From positions 1,798,001-1,862,000 of the forward strand of contig NZ_JAKZHW010000001.1 in NCBI RefSeq assembly GCF_022568775.1: a DNA stretch of 64,000 bases, written 5' to 3'. How positions within the stretch are numbered: the first letter of the stretch is position 1; each line of letters begins with the position of its first letter. Below, piece after piece: positions 27,177 through 36,529 of the stretch. The DNA comes from Sphingomonas telluris. Its GTDB lineage: Bacteria; Pseudomonadota; Alphaproteobacteria; Sphingomonadales; Sphingomonadaceae. Below the pieces are notes generated by a model. It was given only the letters and a program-made list of their open reading frames with translations. It ran no database searches and was not told the DNA's origin. A program made the translations under genes and the position numbers.

Positions 27177-28546
27177 CAGAAGCTGAACTCCTCGTAGATG
27201 CGCGACACGTCGCCATTCCACTCATTCTCATACTTGTCGAGCAGGCGATCTGCAGGCGTCACGCCGGTTGCGACGACCTCTCGCAGGGGATCGAGGAAGC
27301 CGCCTTCATTGTCCCCGGCGGAATTGAGCCGGTTGCGGCGGGTCAGGCCCTCGCCTGCGATTTCGAGGACTTCGCGAGCGAGGTCGTGGACCGTGCCACC
27401 GCGGGGCAGGGGCGTCTTGAGTGCCAAGCGTGGAACGTCGTGCCGAACCTGGCTGCGCTCCTCGATGTTCCAGTCCTTGACCAGGTCCCACGCCGCATCG
27501 AGCGCGACATCGTCGTAGAGAAGGCCAACCCACAGCGCCGGGAGGCCGCAGATCCGGCCCCAGCGCCCGCCGTCGGCACCGCGCATCTCCAGGAAACTCT
27601 TGAGGCGGACTTCGGGGAAGATGGTCGAGAGATGGTCGACGAAATCCGAAACCAGCGGCTTCTGACCGGGCAGTTGCGGAAGCTTGCCTTCGAGGAAGGC
27701 GCGGAAGCTCTCGCCTGCAACGTCGATGTACTGGCCGTCCCGGTAGACGAAGTACATCGGCACATCGAGCGCGTAGTCGAGGTAGCGCTCGTATCCGAAC
27801 CCGTCCTCGAACACGAAGGGCAACATGCCGGTGCGGTCCGGGTCGGTGTCTTCCCAAATGTGGCTGCGGAAGCTGCGATAGCCGTTGGGCTTGCGTTCTG
27901 TGAACGGCGAGTTGGCGAAGAGCGCGGTGGCAACCGGCTGCAGGGCCAGGCCGACACGGAACTTCTTTACCATGTCGGCTTCGGACGCGTAATCCAGATT
28001 AACCTGAATGGTACAGGTGCGAAGCATCATGTCGAGGCCGAGCGATCCGACCTTCGGCATGTAGTTAAGCATGATCTTGTACCGGCCCTTGGGCATGACC
28101 GGCAGGTCGGCGCGCGCCTTGTCCGGCCACATGCCGAGGCCGAGGAATCCGATGCCCAACCGCGCGCCGACTTCCTTGCACTGGTTGAGGTGGCGGCCCG
28201 CCTCTGCACAGGTCTGGTGCAGGTTTTCGAGCGCGGCGCCGGAGAGCTCGAACTGCCCCGCCGGCTCCAGGCTGATCGTGCCGTCCGGGCCACTCAGCGC
28301 GATGACGTTGCCGTTCTCCAGGACCGGCTGCCACGGGAACTCGGTGAGACCCATCAGCAGGTCGCGAATGCCGCCGGGTTCGTCGTAGCTCGGCGCCCGA
28401 TGGTCTTCGAGGCGGTAGACGAATTTTTCGTGCTCGGTACCGATGCGCCAGCGCTCGGGCGGCTTCTCGCCGCCGGCGAAGACGGACAACAAGTCCTCGC
28501 GGCTCTCGATCAGGCGGCTCTTCTTGTCGTCCGTACGCGTCGTCAT
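27176..28546 (-). CDS. gshA: Glutamate--cysteine ligase, plant/alphaproteobacterial type
   Basis: 456 residues catalysing the first step of glutathione synthesis. The sequence has RIGTEHEKFVY, GQFELSGAALENLHQTC, GFLGLGMWP, the LNYMPKVGSLGLDMMLRTCT region, and EMRGADGGRWGRICGLPALW, which belong to the GCS2 branch found in plants and alphaproteobacteria, not to E. coli GshA. Start is the ATG at 28544-28546, with a GTG one codon upstream. It lies upstream of pip and downstream of rsmE, an order common in this class. Confidence 0.95.
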   Translation of the reverse strand: MTTRTDDKKSRLIESREDLLSVFAGGEKPPERWRIGTEHEKFVYRLEDHRAPSYDEPGGIRDLLMGLTEFPWQPVLENGNVIALSGPDGTISLEPAGQFELSGAALENLHQTCAEAGRHLNQCKEVGARLGIGFLGLGMWPDKARADLPVMPKGRYKIMLNYMPKVGSLGLDMMLRTCTIQVNLDYASEADMVKKFRVGLALQPVATALFANSPFTERKPNGYRSFRSHIWEDTDPDRTGMLPFVFEDGFGYERYLDYALDVPMYFVYRDGQYIDVAGESFRAFLEGKLPQLPGQKPLVSDFVDHLSTIFPEVRLKSFLEMRGADGGRWGRICGLPALWVGLLYDDVALDAAWDLVKDWNIEERSQVRHDVPRLALKTPLPRGGTVHDLAREVLEIAGEGLTRRNRLNSAGDNEGGFLDPLREVVATGVTPADRLLDKYENEWNGDVSRIYEEFSF

Positions 28547-28615
28547 CACCGGCCCGTTAGCGGCGCGCCCAAGCCCGCGCCAGCACTTCCAGCTTATAAG
28601 CCGATAAGGCTGGCT

Positions 28616-29356
28616 TCAGCGCCAGTCGCCGGCAATCGCCATGAAAGCGGCCAGCGCGGCCAATGCGGCTGTTTCGGCGCGCAGGATGCGTGGACCGAGG
28701 GAAACCGGCACCGCGCCGGCGGTAGCGCGGATCGTCGCGCGCTCATCGTCGGTGAAGCCGCCTTCGGGACCGGTGAGGATGAGCGCAGGCCCCGGATTGA
28801 ATGAAGACGAGGGCGGCTCTCCGCCGCCTTCATCGGCGAAATAGAGCGGCCGACTGCTGTCGCGCCCTTCGAGCAGTTGCTTGAGCGACAACGGCTCCGC
28901 GATCTCCGGCAGCCGTGTCCGACCGCATTGCTCCGCCGCTTCGACCGCGATCGACCGCAGCCGGTCGAGCTTCACGCGCTCGGCTACGGTTCGCTGGGTC
29001 ATGACGGGGATGAGTTTGGCGACGCCGAGTTCGGTCGCCTTTTCGACGAGCCAATCCGTCTGCGTGCGCTTCACCGGCGCGAAGGCCAGCCAGACGTCGG
29101 GAATGCTCTCGGGCTCGCGGGTCCGGGGCCCCACCGTCAACGTCATGCGCTTCTTGCCGGCCTCGGCGACGGTTGCGAGCCACTCGCCGGAACTGCCGTC
29201 GAAAACGAGCAACTGGGCGCCCTCACCCAGCCGCATGACGTTGCCGAGATAGTTCGCCTGGCCGGGATCGAGCTCGAGGCGCCCGCCTTCGCTCAACTCC
29301 CCCCGCACGAAGAGGCGAGGAAGGCTCTTTGCCGGCCAGGCGGGCGTCGCAGGCAT
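28616..29356 (-). CDS. rsmE: 16S rRNA m3U1498 methyltransferase
   Basis: 246 residues. The SPOUT fold is shown by the C-terminal knot motifs LILTGPEGGFTDDE and SLGPRILRAETAALAAL, and the N-terminal PUA-like part by PRLFVRGEL and YLGNVMRLGEG. WLVEKATELGV is another signature. The ATG overlaps the last base of the preceding gene's stop (TAATG). RsmE methylates U1498 at the decoding centre. Confidence 0.95.
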   Translation of the reverse strand: MPATPAWPAKSLPRLFVRGELSEGGRLELDPGQANYLGNVMRLGEGAQLLVFDGSSGEWLATVAEAGKKRMTLTVGPRTREPESIPDVWLAFAPVKRTQTDWLVEKATELGVAKLIPVMTQRTVAERVKLDRLRSIAVEAAEQCGRTRLPEIAEPLSLKQLLEGRDSSRPLYFADEGGGEPPSSSFNPGPALILTGPEGGFTDDERATIRATAGAVPVSLGPRILRAETAALAALAAFMAIAGDWR

Positions 29357-30282
29357 TAGGGGGCGGCCGCAGCCTTGCAGCCGTCGCCGTGCGTGATGTC
29401 CTGGGCCAGCTGCTGAAGTCGAACCACAAGGCCTTCATCGAGATCGAGATCGTGGGCGGCCCGCTCATCCTTTCCAAGGCGTCGAGGGTCCAGGCCCGTC
29501 ACTCCCGCAAACACGACCAGCGCCTCCAGATAATAGCCCGCCACGGATGCATGATAATGGTCCGGCGCCCACAGATCGATCATACCGAGCGATATGCCGT
29601 CATAGGGGTTGGGATCCGCGATCCCGCGGGCGATGGCGCAGTTGAAGGCCTCTCCCACGGGGTGGATGCGAGCGATCGATGGATGGGCGGCCCGCGCCTC
29701 GTCGTACCCTCGGCGCACGTCCTTCGCCATGCGCTGGATCGGCTGCCCCGACCAATGTTGGCCGCTCGGGTACGTCAGGTTCGGCCTGCTCCACGTCGCC
29801 GTCATGCTGAGAGCGACATGGGGCGACTTACGCCGGAAAATTTCGGCGAACTTGCCCGAATAGGTCACCGTCTTCGAAGCATCGCCGGGCTGGTCGGGAT
29901 CGAGCGTGCTGTAGTCCTGAAGGACGACCGCATCCCACTTGCGGTTCAGAACCTGCCGCCTGTTGTCCCAATGCCACTCCAGCGACTTGCCGGGCGAAGT
30001 CTCCAGCGACACGCGCCAACCCAGATGCAACTGGTCTGAGAATGCTTGAAAGAGCGCGGGTACGCCTCCCGTGGCGTCCCGGTTAAGGTCGGTCACGGTC
30101 TCCGGCCGGTACTTGAGAACCGCCTCCGCTTCGCCGCCGAAGGTGAAGCTGTTGCCCACGAACAGGATCGATCTCGGCTCCGCCGGCAGAGCCGCGAGAA
30201 ACGAGACGGTGAAAACCAGCGATGCCGACCCCACGAGAAAGTGTGGTCGGCTTCTTGACGAACGAACAGGCTTTACGGGCAT
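29356..30282 (-). CDS. SGNH-like hydrolase, exported
   Basis: 308 residues. A membrane or signal segment lies at about 14-33 (FLVGSASLVFTVSFLAAL). The core begins SILFVGNSFTFGG, the GNSF block with candidate nucleophile serine, and ends DHYHASVAGYYLEALV with the Asp-x-x-His pair expected of SGNH/GDSL esterases; WDAVVLQDYS is also typical. Substrate unknown. It precedes rsmE in an apparent operon with a one-base overlap. Confidence 0.7.
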   Translation of the reverse strand: MPVKPVRSSRSRPHFLVGSASLVFTVSFLAALPAEPRSILFVGNSFTFGGEAEAVLKYRPETVTDLNRDATGGVPALFQAFSDQLHLGWRVSLETSPGKSLEWHWDNRRQVLNRKWDAVVLQDYSTLDPDQPGDASKTVTYSGKFAEIFRRKSPHVALSMTATWSRPNLTYPSGQHWSGQPIQRMAKDVRRGYDEARAAHPSIARIHPVGEAFNCAIARGIADPNPYDGISLGMIDLWAPDHYHASVAGYYLEALVVFAGVTGLDPRRLGKDERAAHDLDLDEGLVVRLQQLAQDITHGDGCKAAAAP

Positions 30283-30314
30283 CGCGCCCGCTTAGCCGCA
30301 GCCTTCAGAACAGG

Positions 30315-30626
30315 CTACCGGTTGAGCAACTCGGGCGGCAGCGGGTTCGAGTTAGGATTGCATCCCTCGCCCGGGTTGAAACCGGACGAATCGAGATCGA
30401 AGATCTGATGCGTGTGCCCCCAATTCTGGACGCGACCGCCGGGACCCTCCGGACCGTCAATCGGAGCGTCCGGATCGTCGTTCAAGCCGGAGAACTTGCA
30501 GAAGGACATTCCCTTGGAATAGTCCGACTTGGGGTTCTTCGTGCTTCCATTGACTTCACCGGCCATGGCCGGGGCTGCAACGGCAACGGCGCAAATAGCC
30601 GCCACAAACACGGTGATCCTGCTCAT
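30315..30626 (-). CDS. Small secreted protein of unknown function
   Basis: 103 residues. A clear signal peptide ends at about residue 22 (VAVAAPAMA). The mature part is acidic, rich in Asn, Pro, Gly and Asp, with two cysteines (in SFCKFSG and EGCNPN) that could form a disulfide in the periplasm. GGAGGAGAG just upstream of the ATG is a strong ribosome site. No family recognised. It stands alone between the SGNH gene and ubiA. Confidence 0.65.
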   Translation of the reverse strand: MSRITVFVAAICAVAVAAPAMAGEVNGSTKNPKSDYSKGMSFCKFSGLNDDPDAPIDGPEGPGGRVQNWGHTHQIFDLDSSGFNPGEGCNPNSNPLPPELLNR

Positions 30627-30752
30627 ACGCGCTCTCCTCCGTCCACCCGGGGTCCGCGCGCTTTAAATGAAGCTCAGCAGCCGAGGCAGTTATCTTTCGT
30701 TGCCGGGCGAAGCGCTTTGCTAAGGCCACCATCAACCCGCTAAGCCGCGAGC

Positions 30753-31667
30753 GTGAGCACGGCTGGCGACATCGTCCCGGACAGCGAGCGGCGCGGATTC
30801 ATCGGCGGACTACCGCCGAGGCTGCGTCCCTATGCTTCGCTGATGCGGCTCGATCGCCCGATCGGGACATGGCTGCTCTATTGGCCGTGCGCGTGGAGCG
30901 TTGCGCTCGCGGGCGTCGGCGGGCGCTGGGATCTGTTCCTGTGGCTGTTTCTCGGCGCGTTCGCGATGCGCAGCGCCGGCTGCGTCTATAACGACGTCGT
31001 GGACAGGGACCTCGACAAGAGGGTGGAGCGGACGAAGTTGCGCCCCCTCGCCAGCCGGCGGGTGTCGCTCCAGTCGGCGTGGCTCCTGATCGGGGTCCTT
31101 TGCGCAATCGGACTGGTCGTCCTTGCGCAGTTGAATCGGACGGCGGCGATCGTCTCGCTCGTCAGCGTCGCGCCGGTCGCCGCCTATCCTTTCATGAAGC
31201 GGATCACTTGGTGGCCACAGGCGTGGCTCGGTCTCGTATTCTCGTGGGGCGCTCTGGTCGGATGGCCGGCGGTTCGCGGGACGCTGGATTGGCCGGCCCT
31301 GCTGCTCTGGTTCGGGAGCATCGCCTGGGTCATCGGATACGACACGCTCTACGCGATCCAGGACCTGGAGGATGACGCACTCGTCGGAGTGAAGTCCTCG
31401 GCCCGACGTCTCGGCGGCAAGGCGCCCGTCGGCGTCGCAATCTTCTACGCCATCGCCGTCATTCTCTGGGGCGCAGCAGTCTGGGCGGTGCGTCCCGACT
31501 GGCTGGCGCTGTTCGCGCTCGCTCCGGCGGCGCTACACCTCGCCAATCAGGCGCTTCGTGCCGATCCGAAGGACGGCGAAGGTGCTCTCAAGCTGTTCCG
31601 ATCAAACCGAACCGCGGGCTTTCTCGTTTTCCTGGGAATGCTGGTCGTCGGTCTTTCGAGCCGCTAG
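30753..31667 (+). CDS. ubiA: 4-hydroxybenzoate polyprenyltransferase
   Basis: 304-residue membrane enzyme that attaches the polyprenyl chain to 4-hydroxybenzoate in ubiquinone synthesis. Both Asp-rich motifs are present: NDVVDRDLDKRVERTKLRPL and DLEDDALVGVKSSARRLG. About eight membrane helices. The start is a GTG (30753-30755). pmbA follows on the same strand. Confidence 0.96.
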   Translation: MSTAGDIVPDSERRGFIGGLPPRLRPYASLMRLDRPIGTWLLYWPCAWSVALAGVGGRWDLFLWLFLGAFAMRSAGCVYNDVVDRDLDKRVERTKLRPLASRRVSLQSAWLLIGVLCAIGLVVLAQLNRTAAIVSLVSVAPVAAYPFMKRITWWPQAWLGLVFSWGALVGWPAVRGTLDWPALLLWFGSIAWVIGYDTLYAIQDLEDDALVGVKSSARRLGGKAPVGVAIFYAIAVILWGAAVWAVRPDWLALFALAPAALHLANQALRADPKDGEGALKLFRSNRTAGFLVFLGMLVVGLSSR

Positions 31668-31676
31668 GCGCTCCCG

Positions 31677-33023
31677 ATGCTTCCCATCGAACAGGCGCGA
31701 GCGATCGCGGAGTCGCTCGTCGAGCAGGCACGCGCGGCAGGCGCCGACACCGCCGACGCGATCTATGCGGCCTCCGAGTCCCAAAGTGTTCAGGTCCGGC
31801 TCGGCGAACTCGAGCATGTCGACCGGTCGGAGGGCGAGGAAGTCGGCCTGCGCGCATTCATCGGGCAGCGCTCGGCGACCGTCTCCTCATCGGACTTCTC
31901 GCCCGAGGCCCTGCGGGAACTCGTCACGCGTGTCATCGCCATGGCCCGCGAAGCGCCCGAAGATCCGTTTGCGGGTCTCGCCCCGGCCGAGTTGTTGCAA
32001 CGCGGAACTCCGCCCGACGTCCAATCGGAAGATAGCCAGGGTGCCGATCCCGAGGCGATGCGCAGCCGCGCGCTCGAGGCGGAAAGGGCGGCGCTTGGCG
32101 TGCCCCAGATCACAAATTCGAGCGGCGCCTCCGCCGGAAGCTCGGCGAGTACCGTGGCGCTCGCGACGTCGACGGGATTCAGCGGCGCATATCGCGCGAC
32201 GGGACACAGCGTGTCTGCCTCGGTCATCGCGGGCGAAGGCGCGACGATGCAGCGCGACAGTGCATGGCACGGCACTCGCCATCTCGAAGACCTCGACCCT
32301 GCGGAACAGGTCGGGTGGCTGTCCGGCGAGCGCGCCGTCGCGCGGCTCAACCCGGGCAAGCCGAAGCCGGGCCGCTACCCCGTGCTGTTCGATCCGCGCG
32401 TCGCCGGATCGCTTATCACGCATTTCGCTGGCGCGATCACCGGCGGCGCCGTGGCTCGCAAGTCGAGCTTCCTTCAGGACAAGCTTGGCGAAAGCATCTT
32501 CGGCGCTGGCGTGACGATCACCGACGATCCCCTTCGGTTTCGCGGCCTTCGCTCGCGGCCGTTCGATGGTGAAGGCCTCCCCGTAGCGCAGATGGATCTG
32601 GTCGCGGACGGGGTGTTGCGCACGTGGACGGCGGAGAGCGCTTCGGCGCGTCAGCTTGGCATTCAGCCTACCGGACATGCCGTGCGGGGGACGAGCGGCG
32701 CGCCTGGTGCGGGTCCGACCAATCTCTTCCTCGCGCCTGGAAAGCGCAGCCGCGATGAGTTGCTCACCGCCTTCCCGGAAGCACTGCTGATCATCGAACT
32801 GATCGGCCAGGGCGTGAACCCGGTGACCGGCGATTACAGCCGTGGCGCGGTCGGTTTCATGGTTCGAAACGGCGAGATTGCAGAGCCTGTGGCCGAGATC
32901 ACGATCGCATCGAACCTGATCGACATGTTCGCGACGCTGGAACCGGGAAGCGACCTGGAGTTCCGGCGCGGCATCGACTCTCCGACGATCCTCATCCCCG
33001 AAATGACGGTGGCCGCGGCCTAG
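31677..33023 (+). CDS. pmbA: TldD/PmbA family metalloprotease homologue
   Basis: 448 residues, the TldE (PmbA) half of the TldD-TldE peptidase, which processes small peptides and helps in CcdA antitoxin decay. Motifs: SVQVRLGELEHVDRSEGEEVGLRAFIG near the start, VLFDPRVAGSLITHFAGAI, and the C-terminal NPVTGDYSRGAVGFMVRNGEI. Its stop interlocks in a CTAG with the convergent CoA-binding gene. tldD is not nearby. Confidence 0.92.
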   Translation: MLPIEQARAIAESLVEQARAAGADTADAIYAASESQSVQVRLGELEHVDRSEGEEVGLRAFIGQRSATVSSSDFSPEALRELVTRVIAMAREAPEDPFAGLAPAELLQRGTPPDVQSEDSQGADPEAMRSRALEAERAALGVPQITNSSGASAGSSASTVALATSTGFSGAYRATGHSVSASVIAGEGATMQRDSAWHGTRHLEDLDPAEQVGWLSGERAVARLNPGKPKPGRYPVLFDPRVAGSLITHFAGAITGGAVARKSSFLQDKLGESIFGAGVTITDDPLRFRGLRSRPFDGEGLPVAQMDLVADGVLRTWTAESASARQLGIQPTGHAVRGTSGAPGAGPTNLFLAPGKRSRDELLTAFPEALLIIELIGQGVNPVTGDYSRGAVGFMVRNGEIAEPVAEITIASNLIDMFATLEPGSDLEFRRGIDSPTILIPEMTVAAA

Positions 33024-33457
33024 TCCGCACCCTCGATCGCGGGGATGCCGAGCCGCATGATCTCGATCTTCGTGCAGCGGTCCATGACGACCTTTAGCCC
33101 CGCGGCTTCGGCGCGGGCAGCCGCTTCCTCATTGACGATGCCGAGCTGAAGCCACACGGCTTTCGCCCCGACGGCAATCGCTTCATCGACCGCTTCACCC
33201 GCCGCCATCGGTCGGCGGAAGATGTCGACGATGTCGATCGGAACGCCGAGCTGGTGCAGGTCGCGCCAGACGAATTCGCTGTGGACGCGCTCGCCGGTGA
33301 TCTGCGGATTCACCGGCAGGATTCGGTAGCCGTGCCGCTGCAGGAAGGCCGAAACGCCGTAGGACGGGCGGTCCGGACGGTCTGAGCAACCAACGACGGC
33401 GATGTTCCGGGCATTGGTCAGAAGTTCAGCAATGTCTTCGTCACGGGTCAGCGGCAT
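33020..33457 (-). CDS. CoA-binding domain protein (YccU-like)
   Basis: 145 residues forming one Rossmann-like CoA-binding domain: ARNIAVVGCSDRPDRPSYGV, RILPVNPQI and VWLQLGIVNEEAAARAEAAG. The ending VVMDRCTKIE is the usual close of this family. Role unclear; it may sense acyl-CoA. It is co-directional with mrp, 26 bases apart, and convergent with pmbA. Confidence 0.85.
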   Translation of the reverse strand: MPLTRDEDIAELLTNARNIAVVGCSDRPDRPSYGVSAFLQRHGYRILPVNPQITGERVHSEFVWRDLHQLGVPIDIVDIFRRPMAAGEAVDEAIAVGAKAVWLQLGIVNEEAAARAEAAGLKVVMDRCTKIEIMRLGIPAIEGAD

Positions 33458-33483
33458 GGACGGCCTCCTGGTGCTTCAATGCT

Positions 33484-34440
33484 TTAGCGGCCCACCGTTT
33501 CCAGTGCGTCGATCACTCTGGCAGCCAGATCGGTGAAGGCTTTCGCCTCCGGCCCATCGCCGAGCGCCGGCGGATTTCCAGCATCGGACGCTGAACGAAT
33601 TGCTGCAGAAAGCGGAAGGCGTCCGAGGAACGGCACTCCGATCTGAGCCGCCGCGGCCTCGGCGCCGCCGCTGCCGAAGGGGTCCGATCCCTCCCCGCAA
33701 TGCGGGCAGATATAGCCGGCCATGTTCTCGATGATCCCCAGCACCGGCACGTCCATCTTGCGGAACAGATCGATTGCGCGCGTCGCGTCGATCAGCGACA
33801 GGTCCTGCGGCGTGGAGACGATCACTGCTCCGTCCGGCCGCGACTTCTGGATTAGCGACAGCTGCACGTCGCCCGTGCCCGGCGGAAGATCGACGACCAG
33901 CACTTCGGCGTCGCCCCAATCAGCCTCGACCAGCTTGGCAAGGGCGCCCGTCGCCATCGGTCCGCGCCAGGCGAGCGCATGACCGGGCGAAACCAATTGC
34001 CCGAGCGAAAGAAATTTCAGGCCGTGAGCCTCAACGGGATTGAGACGGTCGTTGTCGGCGGTCGGCTTGGCATCCGTGCCAAGCAGGGTCGGCTGCGAGG
34101 GGCCGTAAACGTCGGCATCGACGAGACCGACTTTCTTCCCACTCTTCGCCAGCGCGACGGCAAGATTGGCAGCGACGGTGGACTTGCCCACGCCACCCTT
34201 CCCGCTCCCAACGGCGATCAGGGTCCGATGCTGCTGCGATGCCGTCAGAGCGATGCGGACTTCCTCGACGCCCGCAATGCCCGACGCGGCGTGATGGAAT
34301 TCTGCCTCCAGCACCTTGCGGTCTGCATCGGCCAAACCGGTGGCATCGACGATCAGCGTCGCGACACCGTCATTCAGTCTTCGCGACCGGATACGCCCGG
34401 CGTCCGGAAGGGTGTCGAGTTCGGCAAGAGGATCGGCCAT
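33484..34440 (-). CDS. mrp: Mrp/NBP35 family iron-sulfur carrier ATPase
   Basis: 318 residues. The deviant Walker A is GSGKGGVGKSTVAANLA, followed by DADVYGPSQP and DLPPGTGDVQLS. The CxxC pair in ICPHCGEG is the Fe-S binding site of the ApbC/Mrp family. The first 85 residues are a shortened FSCA/DUF59-like domain. The ATG at 34438-34440 is better supported than an earlier start at 34617, which would extend across the divergent hflK promoter. Confidence 0.93.
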   Translation of the reverse strand: MADPLAELDTLPDAGRIRSRRLNDGVATLIVDATGLADADRKVLEAEFHHAASGIAGVEEVRIALTASQQHRTLIAVGSGKGGVGKSTVAANLAVALAKSGKKVGLVDADVYGPSQPTLLGTDAKPTADNDRLNPVEAHGLKFLSLGQLVSPGHALAWRGPMATGALAKLVEADWGDAEVLVVDLPPGTGDVQLSLIQKSRPDGAVIVSTPQDLSLIDATRAIDLFRKMDVPVLGIIENMAGYICPHCGEGSDPFGSGGAEAAAAQIGVPFLGRLPLSAAIRSASDAGNPPALGDGPEAKAFTDLAARVIDALETVGR

Positions 34441-34500
34441 CGCGGCGCGACATAGGTGCTCCCCTCGCGCTTGCCACTGTTTTTCGCGATTTCCGCTCCC

Positions 34501-34506
34501 TATAGT
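34501..34506 (+). promoter_or_regulatory. Predicted -10 box of hflK with a possibly leaderless transcript
   Basis: TATAGT at 34501-34506 is a good -10, and the hflK ATG begins at 34513, about where transcription should start. No Shine-Dalgarno sequence lies between them. No clear -35 is seen at 16-18 bases (TTGCCA at 34471 is too far), so the promoter may need an activator or a different sigma factor. Confidence 0.4.
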
Positions 34507-34512
34507 GTATTT

Positions 34513-35595
34513 ATGACAATTCTTTCGGGGCTGGGGCCACGGGCGCGAGCCCTCTTCAGCGACAACAAGGGACCCTGGGGACCATCCGGCAACGAACCGG
34601 AGGGCGGCGACGATCATCAGCCCGCAGGGCCGTGGGGCGACGGCCCGAAGCGACGCCGCGGCGGAGGATCGGCTCCGCGCCAGGTCGGGTCCCTCGACGA
34701 CTTCCTGCGCAAGAGCCGCGCGCGCTTCGGCGGAGACCTTCCCGGACGGCCGAACACATCGATCGTCATTTGGATCGCCGGCGTCCTGGCGCTGCTGTGG
34801 ATCTTAGGGACCTCTTTCCATAGCGTCGCGCCGGGTCAGCAAGGCGTGGTCACCCGTTTCGGCCGGTACAACGCCACGCTCGGGCCGGGTATCGGGCTGA
34901 CGTTCCCCTCCCCGATCGATCGGGTGAAGAAGATCGACGTCCAGAATATCCGGACCTTCGATCTCGGCTCGGCAGAGGCGAACGATTTGATGCTGACGGG
35001 CGACCAGAACCTGCTCGACATCGCCTATTCGGTTCGCTGGAATATCCGCACGCCGGAGCTTTATCTGTTCCAGCTTTCCGATCCGGACGAGACGATCAAG
35101 CAGGTTGCGGAAAGCGCGATGCGCGCGGTCGTCAGCCGCGTCAGCCTGAACGACGCGATGGGCGACAAGCGCGCCGAGATCGAGACGCAGGTTGCCGAGA
35201 CCATGCAGCGAATCCTCGACGGCTACCGTTCGGGCATCCAAGTGCAGGGCATCGCCATCAAGCAGGCCGATCCGCCTGACGCGGTCAACGACGCCTTCAA
35301 GGAAGTCACCGCCGCGCAGCAGGACGCGCAGTCCTACGTCAACCAGGCACGCGCCTATGCGCTTCAGCTGACAGCCAAGGCGCAGGGCGAGGCGACCGCG
35401 TTCGACAAGGTCTACGAACAGTACAAGCTGGCGCCAGACGTGACCCGCCGTCGCATGTACTACGAAACGATGGAGCAGGTTCTGTCGAAGGTCGACAAGA
35501 CGATCATCGAGGCGCCCGGCGTCACACCTTATCTGCCGCTGCCGGAGATCAAGAAGCAGCAACAGCAGTCGCAGCAGCAGGAGTCGGCGCGATGA
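34513..35595 (+). CDS. hflK: HflK, modulator of FtsH protease
   Basis: 360 residues. A long Gly/Pro-rich cytoplasmic N-terminus is followed by one membrane segment (about 78-95) and a periplasmic SPFH/band-7 domain (SVAPGQQGVVTRFGRYN..., VRWNIRTPELYLF) with a coiled C-terminus ending in Gln repeats. HflK with HflC forms the cage around FtsH that restrains membrane-protein degradation. The ATG at 34513 was chosen because an earlier start (34456) reaches into the promoter region. Confidence 0.95.
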   Translation: MTILSGLGPRARALFSDNKGPWGPSGNEPEGGDDHQPAGPWGDGPKRRRGGGSAPRQVGSLDDFLRKSRARFGGDLPGRPNTSIVIWIAGVLALLWILGTSFHSVAPGQQGVVTRFGRYNATLGPGIGLTFPSPIDRVKKIDVQNIRTFDLGSAEANDLMLTGDQNLLDIAYSVRWNIRTPELYLFQLSDPDETIKQVAESAMRAVVSRVSLNDAMGDKRAEIETQVAETMQRILDGYRSGIQVQGIAIKQADPPDAVNDAFKEVTAAQQDAQSYVNQARAYALQLTAKAQGEATAFDKVYEQYKLAPDVTRRRMYYETMEQVLSKVDKTIIEAPGVTPYLPLPEIKKQQQQSQQQESAR

Positions 35596-36455
35596 CCGAT
35601 TTCTTCCGCCGCCACTCGATCCTCTCGATCGTGATCGCGCTGATCGCGCTGTTCGTGGTCATCAGCAGCTTCCCGATCGTTCCGGAGACCAAGCAGGCGG
35701 TCGTCGTCCGCTTCGGCAAGCCGGTTCGCATCCTCAATCGCTACGAGCCCGGCCGTCCCATCGGCGGCGCTGGCGCCGGCATCAGCTGGCGCATCCCCTT
35801 CGCCGAGGACGTCGTGTGGATCGACAAGCGCGTGCAGGACGTAGACATGCAGCGCCAGCAGGTGCTCTCGACCGACCAGCGCCGGCTCGAGGTCGACGCA
35901 TTCGCACGCTACCGCATCGTGGATCCGCTGCTGATGTACGTCCGCGCCCGCAACGAGGAGCAGCTTCGCGAGCAGCTTCGTCCCATCCTCGGTTCCGAAG
36001 TCCGCAACGAGCTCGGCCGCATCGAGTTCGCGCAGCTCCTGACGCCGGAGCGGCAGGGCATCATGGACAGCGTGAAGCAGTCGCTGAACCTGATCGCCCG
36101 GCAATATGGCGCTCAGATCATCGACGTCCGGATCAAGAAGACCGATCTGCCAGACGGGACGCCGCTTCAGTCGGCTTACGACCGAATGCGGACGGCTCGT
36201 CTGCAAGAGGCCCGCTCGATCCGCGCGCAAGGTGCGAAGCAGGCGCAGATCATCCGCGCCGTGGCGGATGCAGAGGCGGCTCGCACCTATGCGGCCAGCT
36301 TTGGCAAGGACGTGGACTTCTACGATTTCTACCGCGCCATGCAGAGCTATCAGACCACTTTCGTGGGCGACGGACAGGAAAAAGCTGCTCCGACGACCAT
36401 CGTTTTGTCGCCTGACAATGCCTATTTGAAGGAATTCGCTGGGAAAGGGCGCTGA
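35592..36455 (+). CDS. hflC: HflC, modulator of FtsH protease
   Basis: 287 residues with an N-terminal membrane segment (about 9-26) and an SPFH domain (VPETKQAVVVRFGKPVR, VDAFARYRIVDPLLMY), then a helical coil (ARLQEARSIRAQGAKQAQII). It starts in an ATGA overlap with hflK and acts with it. degP follows on the same strand. Confidence 0.96.
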   Translation: MTDFFRRHSILSIVIALIALFVVISSFPIVPETKQAVVVRFGKPVRILNRYEPGRPIGGAGAGISWRIPFAEDVVWIDKRVQDVDMQRQQVLSTDQRRLEVDAFARYRIVDPLLMYVRARNEEQLREQLRPILGSEVRNELGRIEFAQLLTPERQGIMDSVKQSLNLIARQYGAQIIDVRIKKTDLPDGTPLQSAYDRMRTARLQEARSIRAQGAKQAQIIRAVADAEAARTYAASFGKDVDFYDFYRAMQSYQTTFVGDGQEKAAPTTIVLSPDNAYLKEFAGKGR

Positions 36456-36529
36456 GCCTGTTCAATTCGCGTTCAGGCGTTCTGGCTAGCGCAAACTCAG
36501 GTGCTAAACGTGCAATTCATGGAGTATCG

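Noticed and set aside
36456..36476. GCCTG ... CAGGC hairpin after hflC as terminator
   Set aside because: Short stem, 12-base loop and no T-run; degP follows in the same direction.
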